DNA of 64,000 nt from Ophiosphaerella korrae (GCA_028456385.1 JALNQF010000016.1:248001-312000), one strand, 5' to 3'. Shown: positions 46,197 through 57,440, numbered from the stretch's first letter. The notes: a model not told the origin generated them from the letters alone. Numbers and translations: made by a program.

Positions 46197-47296
46197 TGCT
46201 AAACTGAGAAAGTTCGTATACGCTACACTGAAACAGATTTGATAAGAATTGAATAAATTTCTATGGAGATAGGAGCAGTTGAGAGAACGAGGGTTGTAAG
46301 AGCTGAAAGATATACCCAGTCACAAGGCTGAGGAATTTGCGTACGCGCCCCTCTACGCCCACATACCTAAAAATAATCATGCATAATTGATGGATCTCCG
46401 TTTTTTTTTTCCTGTGTCAGTTATGATTACGTCGCCATTCCAGATGAGATGAACTCGTTCACGACTTTGACGAATCAGCTGGAGAGTACCTGCCCTCAAT
46501 TCTGCAAGGCTGCCCTATCGTCAGGACCAATGATTCGCCTCAATTATAAAGCTCGCGACCACTGAATTCATTTGCCATAGAACAATTGGCTCCTTTCTCA
46601 TGAGCCATAACGATAACCTGCGATGGAGATATCAATCCTTTATATCGACAGAAGGTTGAAAGCCGCCGAAAAGTGATAACTGAGCACCCGGGTCTCCGAC
46701 TGTTGTAGACACATGCTTTCGTTTTCGCCAAGCCACTCCAGAACCGCTTTCTGCCACCTGAAACCTGGAGGACTCTATTGTTGGTGGCGCCCAACACTAA
46801 CACCAACATTGATGGGTATGTCCAATTATTAAATGAATAAATTGGAAAGCTCGTTATTCATTCCTCTCAAGCCTTAACAAGATCGAAGATTCCGTGATTT
46901 GGCGACGATCTCATTACGGACAGCTATGGCTGACACGGCTGAGCCTTTGCACCTAGAAAGATTTTACTAAAATGTGGGTAAGCGCTGATCGGCATATGGC
47001 GCTTAGTGTGCAACAACCCAGCGCATAGCGCAGACCAGCCAATTGACTTATGATTCTTCAAGGCAACCGTTTCTTCTGTCTTCGCGATATGCAGCCCCAG
47101 AGGTACAGTGCTAGCGAACACGAATTTATTGTTATAGAGCTTTCAAGGAAGGGCCATGCCACAACAGACTAGTAGCGAGAATACAACATTTTCCGAGTGG
47201 CTTCCTATAGGCCAAGCTTCCCTGTTGAACGCTATCGGCACTCGATTGGAACCCTAACACCAGGCTAAACCTCTAGCAATCTATAGGCCCTCACAG
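46197..47296. other. intergenic, no gene seen
   Basis: Includes the promoter side of the hydrolase-ankyrin gene. Remaining ORFs are short and unconvincing. Confidence 0.45.
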
Positions 47297-47950
47297 CTAC
47301 CACGGGTTTTCCCTCGTATATACACTGGTGTTGACAGACGTGGCTGCCTCATGTTCGTATAACCCATCGGACTGACGAGCTTGCCATTCTTCATTTCTCT
47401 CCGCAGCAGAGGTTTCGTAAGCATGTTTGCCACACTCAGATGTACGAAAATCCTCAGCTCTCCCGAATTCATTAGCATCATGATAATCATAAGTAGCTAG
47501 AGGTTGACTGGAATCGTAATCATGGTGATCATCGATGTCGGCACCGTTCCCCGAGGAACCTTCTGACGGTTGCATCTGGTTACTATGACCCGAATGAACG
47601 CTATACGAAGAATCACTCTCATGACATGCCTTGGTAGGATGTTGAAAGTCAGAGGAATTATAACCACCGTCGCAGTCGTGATCGTTACTAATACTCCATG
47701 GGGGATCTTGCTGAACATCACTTGGAGTAATGTGACTTTGCTCAGGGACAGGCGCGTGCGGCGTCGGTGAGGGTCCATAACCTCCAGAATTCCCATTCGG
47801 TTGCTGTTGCCCTCCTTGTTCTGTGGAAGGCCCATTATCTGTTATGGTAATGCCAGGAGTAGGCTGCTCGGGTGCATTAGGCTTTCCTTGCCATGGTATG
47901 TCGGGCAGGTAATAGAATGGGCGGTATCGCTCTTGGTTCTGCTCGTACAT
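47297..47950 (-). CDS. low-complexity protein, 217 aa, unrecognised
   Basis: An intact ORF rich in Ser, Gly, His, Asp, Pro and Gln (for example QPNGNSGGYGPSPTPHAPVP, DIDDHHDYDSSQPLATYDY). It is predicted to be largely disordered, without signal peptide or domain. A GTAAGT..ACATAG intron-like sequence lies just upstream (47952-48000), so the mRNA probably has a 5' UTR intron or an extra exon. I could not join the ORF at 47968-48162 in frame. I do not recognise it. Confidence 0.5.
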   Translation of the reverse strand: MYEQNQERYRPFYYLPDIPWQGKPNAPEQPTPGITITDNGPSTEQGGQQQPNGNSGGYGPSPTPHAPVPEQSHITPSDVQQDPPWSISNDHDCDGGYNSSDFQHPTKACHESDSSYSVHSGHSNQMQPSEGSSGNGADIDDHHDYDSSQPLATYDYHDANEFGRAEDFRTSECGKHAYETSAAERNEEWQARQSDGLYEHEAATSVNTSVYTRENPW

Positions 47951-50075
47951 AGTGTTCCTATGTTATGTTAGCAAACCTTGAGCCACTTAAATTGCAAAAA
48001 CTTACAGAACTTGCGATTTCGACGCGAAACTGATGAAGGGGGATGAACAAGATTCAGTTGTATATTAGTCGCGGGATTTCTATTTGGCTCTGTCAGCAAG
48101 GGTGGCACGTTAAATGGCCGACATTGGGCCCCAAGCATGCTGAGGACCAAGTAATCTAGCACATTGGTTCAAGCTAATTTGCACTCAGCCCCGTTAATGA
48201 ATGTTCCAATCATTACAAACAACCGCCGACCTTCTACCCACTATACGGTTTGAGGGCGTTTAACTAACATTTTGATTCGCCACTACTGCAGCCTGTCCAA
48301 GCCAATACCTTGGCAAGTCTGACAAGCTCACCACCTATAGGCTATCCACGAAGCGTTGACAAGGCTGAGGCAGAGGCGTGCAGAAGAAGTCAGACTCGGC
48401 GCGTGTTCGATTCCGGCTGCTTTTGGGGGCGAGCAGGCTGTACCTCGATTGGTACACCGGTCCACTTGATCAAGGCGCGGCTGATACTGATCCACTCGTA
48501 ATGAGGGTGCAACAGCTATAAAATTTTCTTTTCAGACATCTCAAAGCCTATCTAAAAAATTTATGACCAAGTTTGTCAGGGGCGCATGTTGCGTCTAAAT
48601 CAAAAAGGTTAAAGAGATCCAATCTAGGCACGAGAGCATAAGTTTGTTGTGGTTTTCGAAAAGGCCTCAACGAAATACTAGTGCTTAAGAACTTTCCTGA
48701 TGCTTCCATAATTACCCGGATTGACTTGAGACGAGTGGGCGCTCCAGACAAGCGTTGAGTGGCTTAGTTAGGAACCAAAGGTACAGTAATCCTTGGAACA
48801 TGTTATTTGATAGAATCAACTATGATCACGCTATGGCCAAATTCCAAACGTCAATATAGTAAACAATATTGGCAGAATTAGCCGAAGTTTAGAGTGTAGC
48901 ATAAGCAAAATAAAGGGGAGCGTGATCTGTCCTTGAACTCAGATTGGTTTCGACCGTGGCGGCAATCTACATGTATTCTCAAGGACAGCTACGGGTTCGA
49001 CAATTTGACACCCTTCCATGAGAGAAGAAATCGGTTTTTTCCTCGGCCAGCTAGACCTGCGTAATGGGTACGACTTAGTGGAGGACTTCTCCAAACGGAT
49101 TTTGACGCATCCAAAGGATAAGCTTTGGGCTGTTCAACGCCTTGCTAATGCTTCCCAAGGTATGCTAGCCCAGGTGTCTTTTAAAACTGTCTCTTAATAA
49201 GTATAGGTTGTGTGTTTGCACAGAATATTACCTAGCACTAGATATTCTAAGTTGTTGCAAAGACTCCTATATTTGGAACTGCTTGCTAAAGCAAGTTTAT
49301 CTTAACTCGGAGGCGCTCTAGTCCATCTCAAGCTTCGGGCACCGAGAGCTCTTGGTAAAGAGAGCCCGGCCAGCGGAGCTCTAGTATAAGAGCTCTACCA
49401 ATCAGTAGCTAGTAGAATCAATGATCTATCTCCGACTCACTCCTAAGCTCGTGCTATCTATCACACTACTCAATTAAGCGTAAAAAGACCGCCATGAGGA
49501 CCGTGACAGGCCTGATCTGGTAATCGATACGCCTATTGATTGATTGTTGAGAACTCTGCTTGGTAGCAGATGTGTTCCAGCACATGCGCTTTTATGCGCG
49601 TCAAGCAGCTGACAGCCAAAGAACAATAGAGAGGCTCGCCAAATTGTAGTGTGAGTCATTGCTTGTCGTATCATGTCCGAAAGTCTTAATGTGCATTATC
49701 CCACCGTTTTTTGCTTGTCCCTGAGAGCAGTTTGTGGTAGACTGTGCCCCTTCTCCCAGGCCGGATTTTTTCTATTCTTTCTGTTATAGCAGATCTTGTT
49801 GCTTGATGCGCTCGATTGCTGGTGGTGTCAGGATATTATGGATACCAGGAGGTAGGCACTGACTCTAAGATATTGCCAAATTTGACACAACGCTTAAAAA
49901 AAGCAAGCCCCTTCCTATATTTGTTGTAATAGCTCTTGACAATCTGTCCAATCCGCTTGGTGCACCGAGTGGGCAGCTGCCTGGACTTCCCACCACCGCC
50001 ATTACGACACAATCACTAACTCGCCTCTCGAAGGCATGTACGAGGTTCTGAAGGACTACCTTACGACCTCAAAGG
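47951..50075. other. intergenic with mutated repeat DNA
   Basis: No clear gene. A short open exon-like segment at 49018-49161 (plus: MREEIGFFLGQLDLRNGYDL, LTHPKDKLWAVQRLANAS) is followed by GTATGC and could be a gene scrap. From 49195 to 49470 the sequence is stop-rich and repeat-like. Confidence 0.4.
49018..49164 (+). other. short coding-like segment
   Basis: ATG at 49018 opens about 48 codons that read like a real protein (DLRNGYDLVEDFSKRILTHP) up to a GTATGC splice-donor-like site. No downstream exon could be joined and the family is unknown. Confidence 0.3.
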
Positions 50076-50255
50076 GTGACTTGCTGCACGTCAGTTGGCG
50101 CACATCGGCTACTTATAATTGACGGGCATAAGAGCCACCAGCCTCTTGAGTTCCAAGATTGCTGTCCGGAAAATAATATTTATACAGCCTGTATGCCACC
50201 TCATTCATTTCATCAGCTCCAGCCTCTTGATGTTGGCAGAGCTTCTTCGGCAGGG
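50076..50255 (+). pseudogene. pogo/Fot1-type transposase fragment
   Basis: A plus-strand frame has RLLIIDGHKSHQPLEFQDCC, then PPHSFHQLQPLDVG. This is the second-Asp region and the HLLQPLDVG hallmark of the DDE_1 superfamily endonuclease in fungal Fot1/pogo transposons. Only about 50 codons remain. The upstream third of the catalytic core and the HTH domain are missing. The frame then runs into a short Glu/Arg-rich tandem repeat (to 50345). It is a dead transposon scrap. Confidence 0.75.
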
Positions 50256-50871
50256 ACTGCAGCGGGAACTACGGCAGGAACTACGGCGGGAAGGAGAGCA
50301 AGAAGGTGATGAGGATATCGAAATGGAAGACGCTGAGATAGAATAGGGCAAAGCTTTCGCACACCTCAACACCATGCCAAGATACTGCTGAGAACGATAT
50401 TCGAATATTACATTCATTCATTCATTCATGATGGAGCACGCAGGAATGGATATATGCATTCATATATCCTTGAGAGCACTGCCCCTCTGCTACCACATGC
50501 ACGCCACTGGAGCTCTCCAAGGTTGTACCGCATTTTTATCTTCCGGAACCGGAGTTTCGCTTGTTGTCAAGGGCGCACCCGGCCCAATTGCAGCATTCTT
50601 GAGCTTCTTGCCACGCCCCCGTTTGATTGTGAAGTCTTCTAGTAGAGCACTATTTGGCTTCCAACCCATCTCGCTTTGCCTTGTCTCCTTCGGCAGCCTT
50701 TCGCAGCACGCTTCATCTGCCCCGCTTCGAGGCCATAGTCAACAATCACCCTATCATTCGCTCGCTGCTCAACCGACGCGAAGAGATGAGGCGCCGCCTT
50801 AAACATGCAACCAAACATGCAAAGTACATACGGCTGAATCTAGAAATCGACCAGGAGAGGCAGTACTAACC

Positions 50872-51795
50872 CTACCCTAAAGCATGCTCATCACCAGATT
50901 CGTTTCCTCCATTGGCGCTCGGCCTCGTCGCCTCGCCTAAACTCATACCAACCTCAACAGAGACTTGAATGGCGGCATTCCTACAGTTTCGGGGATCGTT
51001 GTCGAACTTGATCTTATCCTTTTGGAACGCCACAATAACGGACGAGCCACCGAATTGAAAGAAACCAATCTCCCCGCCCTTCTTAACCTCAGAGCCAGCA
51101 GTCCGGCATTTCTCGTGGAGATACACCGTGCCCACACTCGTGCCACCAGTAGCAACCGTGACGGACTGAAACCAGGGGTGAAGCCGCTCTAGATGGCTAA
51201 AACCGCGGAGCGTATACAAGTAGCTCAACCCAGCTCAGGTAGCCGATTCAGTATAGTTCCAATGTTTCCCCTTAGCTCAATTTCCTCGGCTACAGCAACG
51301 AACAGCACCTCGCCAGACTCAGAGGAGTCGATAACAACGCAGTCTCTGGTATTACTAGTAAGGATATTGAATTTATTGCAGAGTGCTATTAGATCGACTT
51401 AGTAGTAGTTGCCAGGTAAACTCTTAAATTCCTTGATAGTGCCAGATATAGGGCGGTAGTAGCGATAGAAGTCTTAAGGGGAGAGGTGGAAGGATGCGAT
51501 GTTACCGTCTTCAAACTCGCACTGAGGTTCACATCTATTACAAGGTTAGTAAGATTGGATTCTAAGCCTTTGATCCAGAGTTTCTTTACTTAATGGACAT
51601 TATTGTATATCACAACGCACGAATCCGCGACAACAACAGCGGCCTTTAGGCCGTTCTTATATACCGGTCGGCTTCCTTCCTTGTATTTTCGCACGAAGGA
51701 GTCCCTAAACGTGCTATACTTTTCCGGGTCCGAAGGCTCAAAGTTGTCGACGTTGACTTAATTTTGTTGTAAGGTGCAGGTATTTCTTCATCCTT
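50872..51795 (-). pseudogene. phosphatidylserine decarboxylase (fungal PSD-type), decayed
   Basis: Minus-strand remains in the correct order: PEKYSTFRDSFVRKYKEGSR, AAVVVADSCVVIYNNV, KKLWIKG, CEFEDGNIASFHLSP, DFYRYYRPISGTIK, FKSLPGNYY, TRDCVVIDSSESGEVLFVAV, then in another frame GGEIGFFQFGGSSVIVAFQK and a VEVGMSLGEAT end. PSD converts phosphatidylserine to phosphatidylethanolamine and self-cleaves at the GSS/GST motif, which is still readable. The HRYH motif holding the catalytic His has become YRYY. In-frame TAA codons lie at 51589-51591, 51474-51476 and 51399-51401, each explicable as CAA to TAA. A foreign-looking insertion or frame change of about 70 bp precedes the C-terminal block. It is not functional. 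Confidence 0.8.
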
Positions 51796-52237
51796 TCTTC
51801 CTTGAACGTTCTTGAGGTGTATCCAGAGATGCATGCTGATCGATGGCGTGAGAGGTCGCCCGGCAAGCGCCAACGCTGGCGGGGATGTATACTAAATGTG
51901 AGCGTGTGACGATTGCTTGTTACCCACCGCTAAGAACGAAGTCGTCCAACTCAGATATTTTGCACGGAAGCTCAATTCATAGTCACTGAAGGGCACTAAC
52001 CTGGAGTCAAAATCCGACGATTGCGGCCAGACGCCACTGTGGTGGACGGCGAGGATCTGGTACGAGGCGGTCGCCAAGCTGCTGCTCCAGAAACGCACTG
52101 AGAAGCTTCAAATGATTTGATCTATAAGAAGATACAACCTTTTTCTTGGTGAATATGCAAGCTAGGCATATTTCTTAGCAGAGGGCTTTATGATTTATCC
52201 GCACCCGCTTTAGTCGGTTTTTTTTTTGGCTTACACG

Positions 52238-54247
52238 TTATTTCAAGTAGAAATCCTCTAGTATAAGCTTCTTCTCCGCCACATCTTGATTGACATCCCC
52301 TTCGTAATTCATAATCCCTTGCACATAGGCCAGCCCCACTATGGTATGATAAACCCAAGGTTCGTCTTTCAATTCAATTCTCCTTGGAAGCCAGCGAGAG
52401 CTCTTAGATGTCCTAAGCACAAACGGTACATCCCCGCCAAATAAAACACAAACTCTATCACCAGGCCTCGTCTGCGCCGGGCCAATCCCATACGCGCCCC
52501 GGGCTGTAATGAAGAAGCGGCGGTTAACACACATATCGAAAAAATAAGGAATATCCGTCAAGAAACCTTGACCCGCGGAGGTAACATGGTTAAACGCAAC
52601 CCTCACGACACGATGCGTATCGACTCTAGCTAGCTGTCTCCAGGCCTTCAATGTCGGACCGAGGTCATCCTCTTCAACGAGTGGGCCACGAATTCCTGCC
52701 GCGACGACTGTATCATATACCCATCCTTGTATGCCAAGGACTAAAGGGTCAGGGTGCGCGAGGAGTGTAGCAACACGACAGCTGCCTGACGCAGAGAATT
52801 TATCTTGGAACGGGTCGGATATAATCCCTAGGTAGTTGCTCCATTCCCTACCTTTCCTGCTGAAATTAGGGCACCAAGTAGGGCCATGATGGTTGGATCC
52901 CGTTACCATAGAGAGAATGCGCAGATCATGATAATGCTCGATGTAAGCCCTTGTAAAATCACGAAAGACTTCAGCCGCAGGCTTGGAATAATCAGGCACC
53001 ACTTGCATAGTGTGTGGATTATTTATGAGCTCGCGAAAAGCATACAATTTGTCGAGCGGTTCAGAAGCCTCCTGGAACCGAAAGGCGTACACGACATTCA
53101 TCAGGTCCCATTTCGGATCATTCTTGCCTTCCCGAAGCTGTTTGACGCGCGAGACAAATTCTTTGACCGAAACAGGGATTTTATGGGGATCGAGGCGCCC
53201 GACATACAGGTGCTGAATGTGCTCAATCAAGCCACAAAAGTCTTTCCAATGGAGCGCATACTCTCCAAACAGCACATCGACCTCCTGTGCCACCACGACT
53301 TCCTGCACAACCCACGCCCGGCTCCACCACGCCCGGCGAATCAGGCTTATGAGCGTCTCTTCCGCACTATCTTCTATGAAGCCCAGCGCCCGTATTCCCT
53401 CTTCTTCGTCACCCAGATGCGGAACGCGTGCAATGAGCAGGTCGGCATATTTTTTTGCGTAGGGTGAGTCGCCGAGCCAGACTACTACGCGCTGCGCCCT
53501 CGAGTAGATCAAGCGCATCTGCTGTACCTGCGCGCTTTTCTCTTGTATATCGTCCTGGTTAATACAGATTGCATCAATCCAAAACGTCTGCTGAGTATCA
53601 GGGTGCCGCAGCTTGCGGAGTGCGTTCCGCAATGTCTGTGTCACACGAAATGGACGACCATTCACGTAGATGAGGTAGTACGGGAGCCCCGTGCCCCAGG
53701 CATAAGAAAGCGCTTTATAGTTTGACGACACGATGTTGCTAGAGATTAGGCCGCAGTGGATGGGCGCACTGCCGCAGCCAGGGTGGATGTGGAGGAGTCG
53801 GGTTTCCTGCCTCGAGGAATTAAGACGAAGGGGGGTATACACGCTTTTATTTTGGTAACGCGCTATATTCCGTGTAAGACTACCGATCGTATGCAGCCAG
53901 ACGAATTCGCTCAAGAGTCCAATGATGAAGTCGATCAGTTGGCGCTCTAGCACCCCAATAGCATAAAGAAGTATAACGGCGAAAACAGGAATGGAGCCTA
54001 GGGCTCTTACGATAATAATAATCAAATGCCATTGTGGACGATATCCGTAAACTTGAAGGGTGTAAGTATCCCAGAGGTAGGCGCAGATTTGCCACCATAT
54101 GGGGTTTAGGGCTCTGATGAAGTGCCATACACTTGGGCGCTGTACATAAGGCGAACGGCGATAGTCCTCGGCTACTGCTCGTGTCCTCCGTAGGTAGTCA
54201 ACTTCTCCGTTGAAGTCCATCGAGTAGGGGGAATCCCTCTCCATCAT
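52238..54247 (-). CDS. HET-domain protein with N-terminal membrane segments, 669 aa
   Basis: Intact single-exon ORF. A hydrophobic region at residues about 74-118 (HLIIIIVRALGSIPVFAVIL, then LIDFIIGLLSEFVWL) looks like two transmembrane segments. The HET domain spans about 177-320: YKALSYAWGTGLP, FWIDAICINQDDIQEKSAQ, AQRVVVWLGDS and WWSRAWVVQEVVVA. The C-terminal half carries LDKLYAFRELI, VPDYSKPAAEVFRDFTRAYI and, near the end, RGAYGIGPAQTRPGD and GDVPFVLR. HET proteins trigger incompatibility-type cell death on non-self contact, and a membrane anchor would place recognition at a membrane. The start Met-Met is near a plausible 5' end, and nothing in frame upstream looks coding. It is the only undamaged HET gene in the window. 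Confidence 0.85.
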   Translation of the reverse strand: MMERDSPYSMDFNGEVDYLRRTRAVAEDYRRSPYVQRPSVWHFIRALNPIWWQICAYLWDTYTLQVYGYRPQWHLIIIIVRALGSIPVFAVILLYAIGVLERQLIDFIIGLLSEFVWLHTIGSLTRNIARYQNKSVYTPLRLNSSRQETRLLHIHPGCGSAPIHCGLISSNIVSSNYKALSYAWGTGLPYYLIYVNGRPFRVTQTLRNALRKLRHPDTQQTFWIDAICINQDDIQEKSAQVQQMRLIYSRAQRVVVWLGDSPYAKKYADLLIARVPHLGDEEEGIRALGFIEDSAEETLISLIRRAWWSRAWVVQEVVVAQEVDVLFGEYALHWKDFCGLIEHIQHLYVGRLDPHKIPVSVKEFVSRVKQLREGKNDPKWDLMNVVYAFRFQEASEPLDKLYAFRELINNPHTMQVVPDYSKPAAEVFRDFTRAYIEHYHDLRILSMVTGSNHHGPTWCPNFSRKGREWSNYLGIISDPFQDKFSASGSCRVATLLAHPDPLVLGIQGWVYDTVVAAGIRGPLVEEDDLGPTLKAWRQLARVDTHRVVRVAFNHVTSAGQGFLTDIPYFFDMCVNRRFFITARGAYGIGPAQTRPGDRVCVLFGGDVPFVLRTSKSSRWLPRRIELKDEPWVYHTIVGLAYVQGIMNYEGDVNQDVAEKKLILEDFYLK

Positions 54248-54843
54248 GCAGATGTTCGTAAATGGGATCTGAGGGACGTGTGTTGAAATGTGAGCCTGTG
54301 TCGCAGGTCAAGAAATGGAGGTGCGGGGTAGGATGTCGCCGATCTTATCAATACTTCTAGAGTCCTTACTGTACTGTACTATAATGTAGTCATTATGTAT
54401 ACGATTAGCGGAATGGCGTAGATGCTGGTTCCTCGCATGGTTAGTGTGGGAAATACAATGAAAGAGTGTTCTGGTAGAAGCCGATTTCGAAAACTATTGT
54501 CACTGTTATTAGTCTGCTCAACGCGAGGAGTACTTGCAGCGCACTGCGAGCGGTGAGCTCCCTAACCCCGCTTTTGTTTAGCTGCCAAAAATTCAGGTCC
54601 TACAAAGCAGCCTCGACGCAATGAGTTAACGATGCAATGGGTTAACGACACAATGAGTTTGGGTAGAGGGCACACGGTTCGGAGTCGGGTCATGCCCCAC
54701 CGAACAACATAAGCTCAAACTCAAAGGTAAGGCTATAGAGCCTCACTAAATAGCTGTAATTAGCCAAAAAAAAAATATTGTATTATCGTAAATAGGACTT
54801 AATAATCAATTTATACTATATAATATAGCTTTTAGTTGTTCTC
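54248..54843. other. intergenic, AT-rich
   Basis: Promoter side of the HET gene, then AT-rich sequence from 54740. No gene seen. Confidence 0.5.
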
Positions 54844-55152
54844 TTGGATATAGGGACAGCTGAACGGATTCCGCCCTGTCGTGCGAAAGACGCTACGCCA
54901 GGCCAATTCGGGACAGTTGGTTATTTGTCGCCTGAGCGGGAAATGGATTCATACAGCACTAGCGCTGATATCTGGGGTTTGGGGATTTCTATGCTTCAGC
55001 TCTTCCATGGATACCATCCTCTGGCAGGTGAAAAAAAAAAACCTTGGCGACCGGTAGAGATCACCTGCGGCAAAATTATCAATCTAACGGAGCAAAAATT
55101 TGAAGGAAGCTTCTTGGTTATAACGCAGACACAATTGCAAATTTGTTTGTAA
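54844..55152 (+). pseudogene. protein kinase C-lobe fragment
   Basis: The plus frame has LLDIGTAERIPP in the DFG position (DIG), then GTVGYLSPEREM (the activation-loop end and APE-like motif SPE) and ADIWGLGISMLQLFHGYHPL (helix F/G). The N-lobe and catalytic loop are absent, the upstream being AT-rich. The C-terminus ends in unrelated sequence. It is an isolated kinase scrap. Confidence 0.65.
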
Positions 55153-55373
55153 AGATGCTCAGTCACATTTACTCAAATTGCAACGGAAGCCGGAGAATTT
55201 CGGCGACAGCGCGTTGTTTCTATTTCTGTGGAGAAGATGCAAATAATAATTTTTGATCAATGAGAAGTAGCACTTTCTTCGAGCTTTCGTAACGTCGAAT
55301 GTTCATTAGAGAAGACGACATTGCCGAGATGTAGGCTTGAAGTGCTGAAGACTGATACTGACACTGATTAGGC

Positions 55374-55617
55374 TTGATAGCAAGTGATAAATACTTTCAA
55401 GAGGGTGCTTGGAAAAGAGCACCCTTCCACGCTGACCAGCATTGCCAACCTAGCACATACGTGGAAGTCCCAGAGCCGGAACGAAGAAGCTATTTTATTG
55501 ATGGAAAAGTGCTTCGAGCTACAGAAGCGGACCCTCGGGACTCACCATCCAGCCACAGAGACTTCGCTCGCAGCCCTAACCGTGTGGCGAATTGCAGATT
55601 TAGCGGTACAGATTTAA
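55374..55617 (+). pseudogene. tetratricopeptide-repeat fragment
   Basis: The frame from about 55384 reads VLGKEHPSTLTSIANLAHTW, NEEAILLMEKCFELQKRTLG and THHPATETSLAAL. This is the GxxHPxTLxxxxNLA..LG..HPxT signature of kinesin-light-chain-like TPRs. In fungi these repeats commonly form the C-terminal sensor of NB-ARC-type NLRs. Only about one and a half repeats remain. Confidence 0.7.
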
Positions 55618-57422
55618 TGCTACTTTTTTTTTAAGGGAGGGGGTTGTAGAATATAAAGCCAATGCACATGTGGAACAGGTCAAGCTGCGTAAGCACGCTT
55701 GTCAGTGATACTTGACAGTAATGAAAGTAACTTGCCACTGGATTTCGCCACCGTGGACAGGGAGAACGGCTCACCCGCTCCGGCCACAGGGTTGTGAGGT
55801 GGCGAATCTACAAGAGTTGACGATAGAGAGGTAAAGTTTTGATTGCAAGGCTTGGTCGGCCTGCTTGTTAAGAATTTGCACAGCCACAAGCCTGTCAGCT
55901 ACAAGCCTGTCCTATTAGATTACCAGCGGCACGCCAAGAGGGTGCCGGGGTCATGTAGAATGGGCCTGTGGATAAGTCTGTCCGTGAGCGCTCAGACAAA
56001 ATTTGTATAGGAGACTGACGATTTCTTTGGATTTCTGTATAAGTTTGAGCACGGACAGACTCATCCGTTCTGGCACCGCCCTTGTAGCACAGCCCCACTC
56101 GGCGCGTTGGACCGTTGGACCGTTGGACCCCTGCGCTGATCGTTCCATTATTCATCTGCTAGGACGGCATCCCTACGTCGATCTCCGCCTTTTCCCTAGG
56201 CGTCAAGTGCCCACAATCGTATACCCTCTCATCCGATAACGCTAGTCGTTAAGACATGCCTCTACTTATTCTTACAAGCGCCGATAACCCAGTGCCTAGC
56301 AAAAATGCGAGCACCTGCTACCCTATCCACTCTACTAAACCTGCACAATGGTTTTTTCTCTGCTTATCGCGATGTCGATGGGCTTACGGAGTGGAACCAG
56401 CCACAAGAAGTCGACCAATATATATTGGGCTATCTCGGTTGGGAAAGACGATTGGACATACACAGTGCCTTCACATTTCGTAACAGAAGTTTCGGTAGAC
56501 ATAGCTAGTGAGTAGTTGATTTGACAGGTGATCTCAATCAGATAATCAACCATGCCCGAAGAACTTCATTGAATGTAGGTGTGTACGTTCGAAGTATTGG
56601 ACATGGTCTGGAAGCGCACTGCTTCAGCGCCCAAACGGTCAGTATCTGAGAATAGGTTTTATTGTCGGCTGTACATGCTAGGTGAGACATGAAGGTGTGC
56701 GTCTACCTTGGTAGGATAGGTGCATGTTTTTCGTTTCACAATAGGTTTCTGGTATCCCTGCACTTGACACGTTCCTGTGGTACCCTACTGATCGCCTTGT
56801 ATGTTCGCTATTCCCACCCTCCGCGTCTAATAAAGGGCATGAATTGCATGATTCAGAGGCAGTCAATAAGCTATGCGCGATCTCCGTACCTCAAATGTTC
56901 AGTAGTTACCTAATCAAAGACAGCTACTTTGGGGAAAACGGAAGTCGACGTTGAGAGCTTTTGCAGCATGAGATAAGGTCGAGACACGGTGGGTGTTGGC
57001 TGAGTGGAAGATAACATGTCCAGCTCGTTTGTTTCCACGGATCGGGACGAGGGAGAACAAGGCAAGGCCATGAGGAGGACGAGGCATGGTGAGAAATGAA
57101 GGACGAAGATGGAGAAAAGCCTAGCGGGGGATGCAGTTCCAGCGTGAGGGGAAACAAAAAGAGGCTCTGGAACGAAACGATTGCCTTCCATCGAACGCGC
57201 TGGTTACTGGCCAGCGGTTGGCTGCAATGGTGGTGGTGGTGGTGTTGCCGACCCCTGCACTCACCAATACACCAATGCAACGGGCGCCAACCGATGGGGC
57301 ATACTACGGGCGCTAACTAATCCTGAAGATTCTTTACTCCAATAGAATCCTATATACAATTCACAACATCCTTGTAAGGCTATATAGAAGTAAGTGTACA
57401 CAATACTAATTGATCTAAGTCG
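55618..57422. other. intergenic with small repeats
   Basis: Contains the second short inverted-repeat module (55744-55806), an 8-bp tandem repeat CGTTGGAC x3 (56105-56128), a GGT/TGG microsatellite (57226-57245) and copy 2 of the upstream repeat (57330-57440). Short ORFs at 56256-56508 are not recognised. Confidence 0.45.
55744..55806. repeat. short inverted-repeat module, copy 2
   Basis: TTCGCCACC at the left and GGTGGCGAA at the right are perfect inverted ends about 62 bp apart, with core CACCCGCTCCGGCCACA shared with 41607-41671. Confidence 0.5.
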
Positions 57423-57440
57423 TATATAAATTACAGTATA
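57330..57440 (+). repeat. upstream repeat, copy 2
   Basis: Shares TAGAATCCTATATACAATT and TACACAATACT with 34186-34290, here ending about 75 bp before the start of the second Trp-rich gene. Confidence 0.6.
57423..57430 (+). promoter_or_regulatory. TATA-box candidate
   Basis: TATATAAA lies 83-90 bp upstream of the ATG at 57513, inside the shared upstream repeat. This is a positional inference. Confidence 0.4.

Noticed and set aside
52886..53467. 193-codon plus-strand ORF
   Set aside because: It is antisense to the intact HET gene and has no motif.
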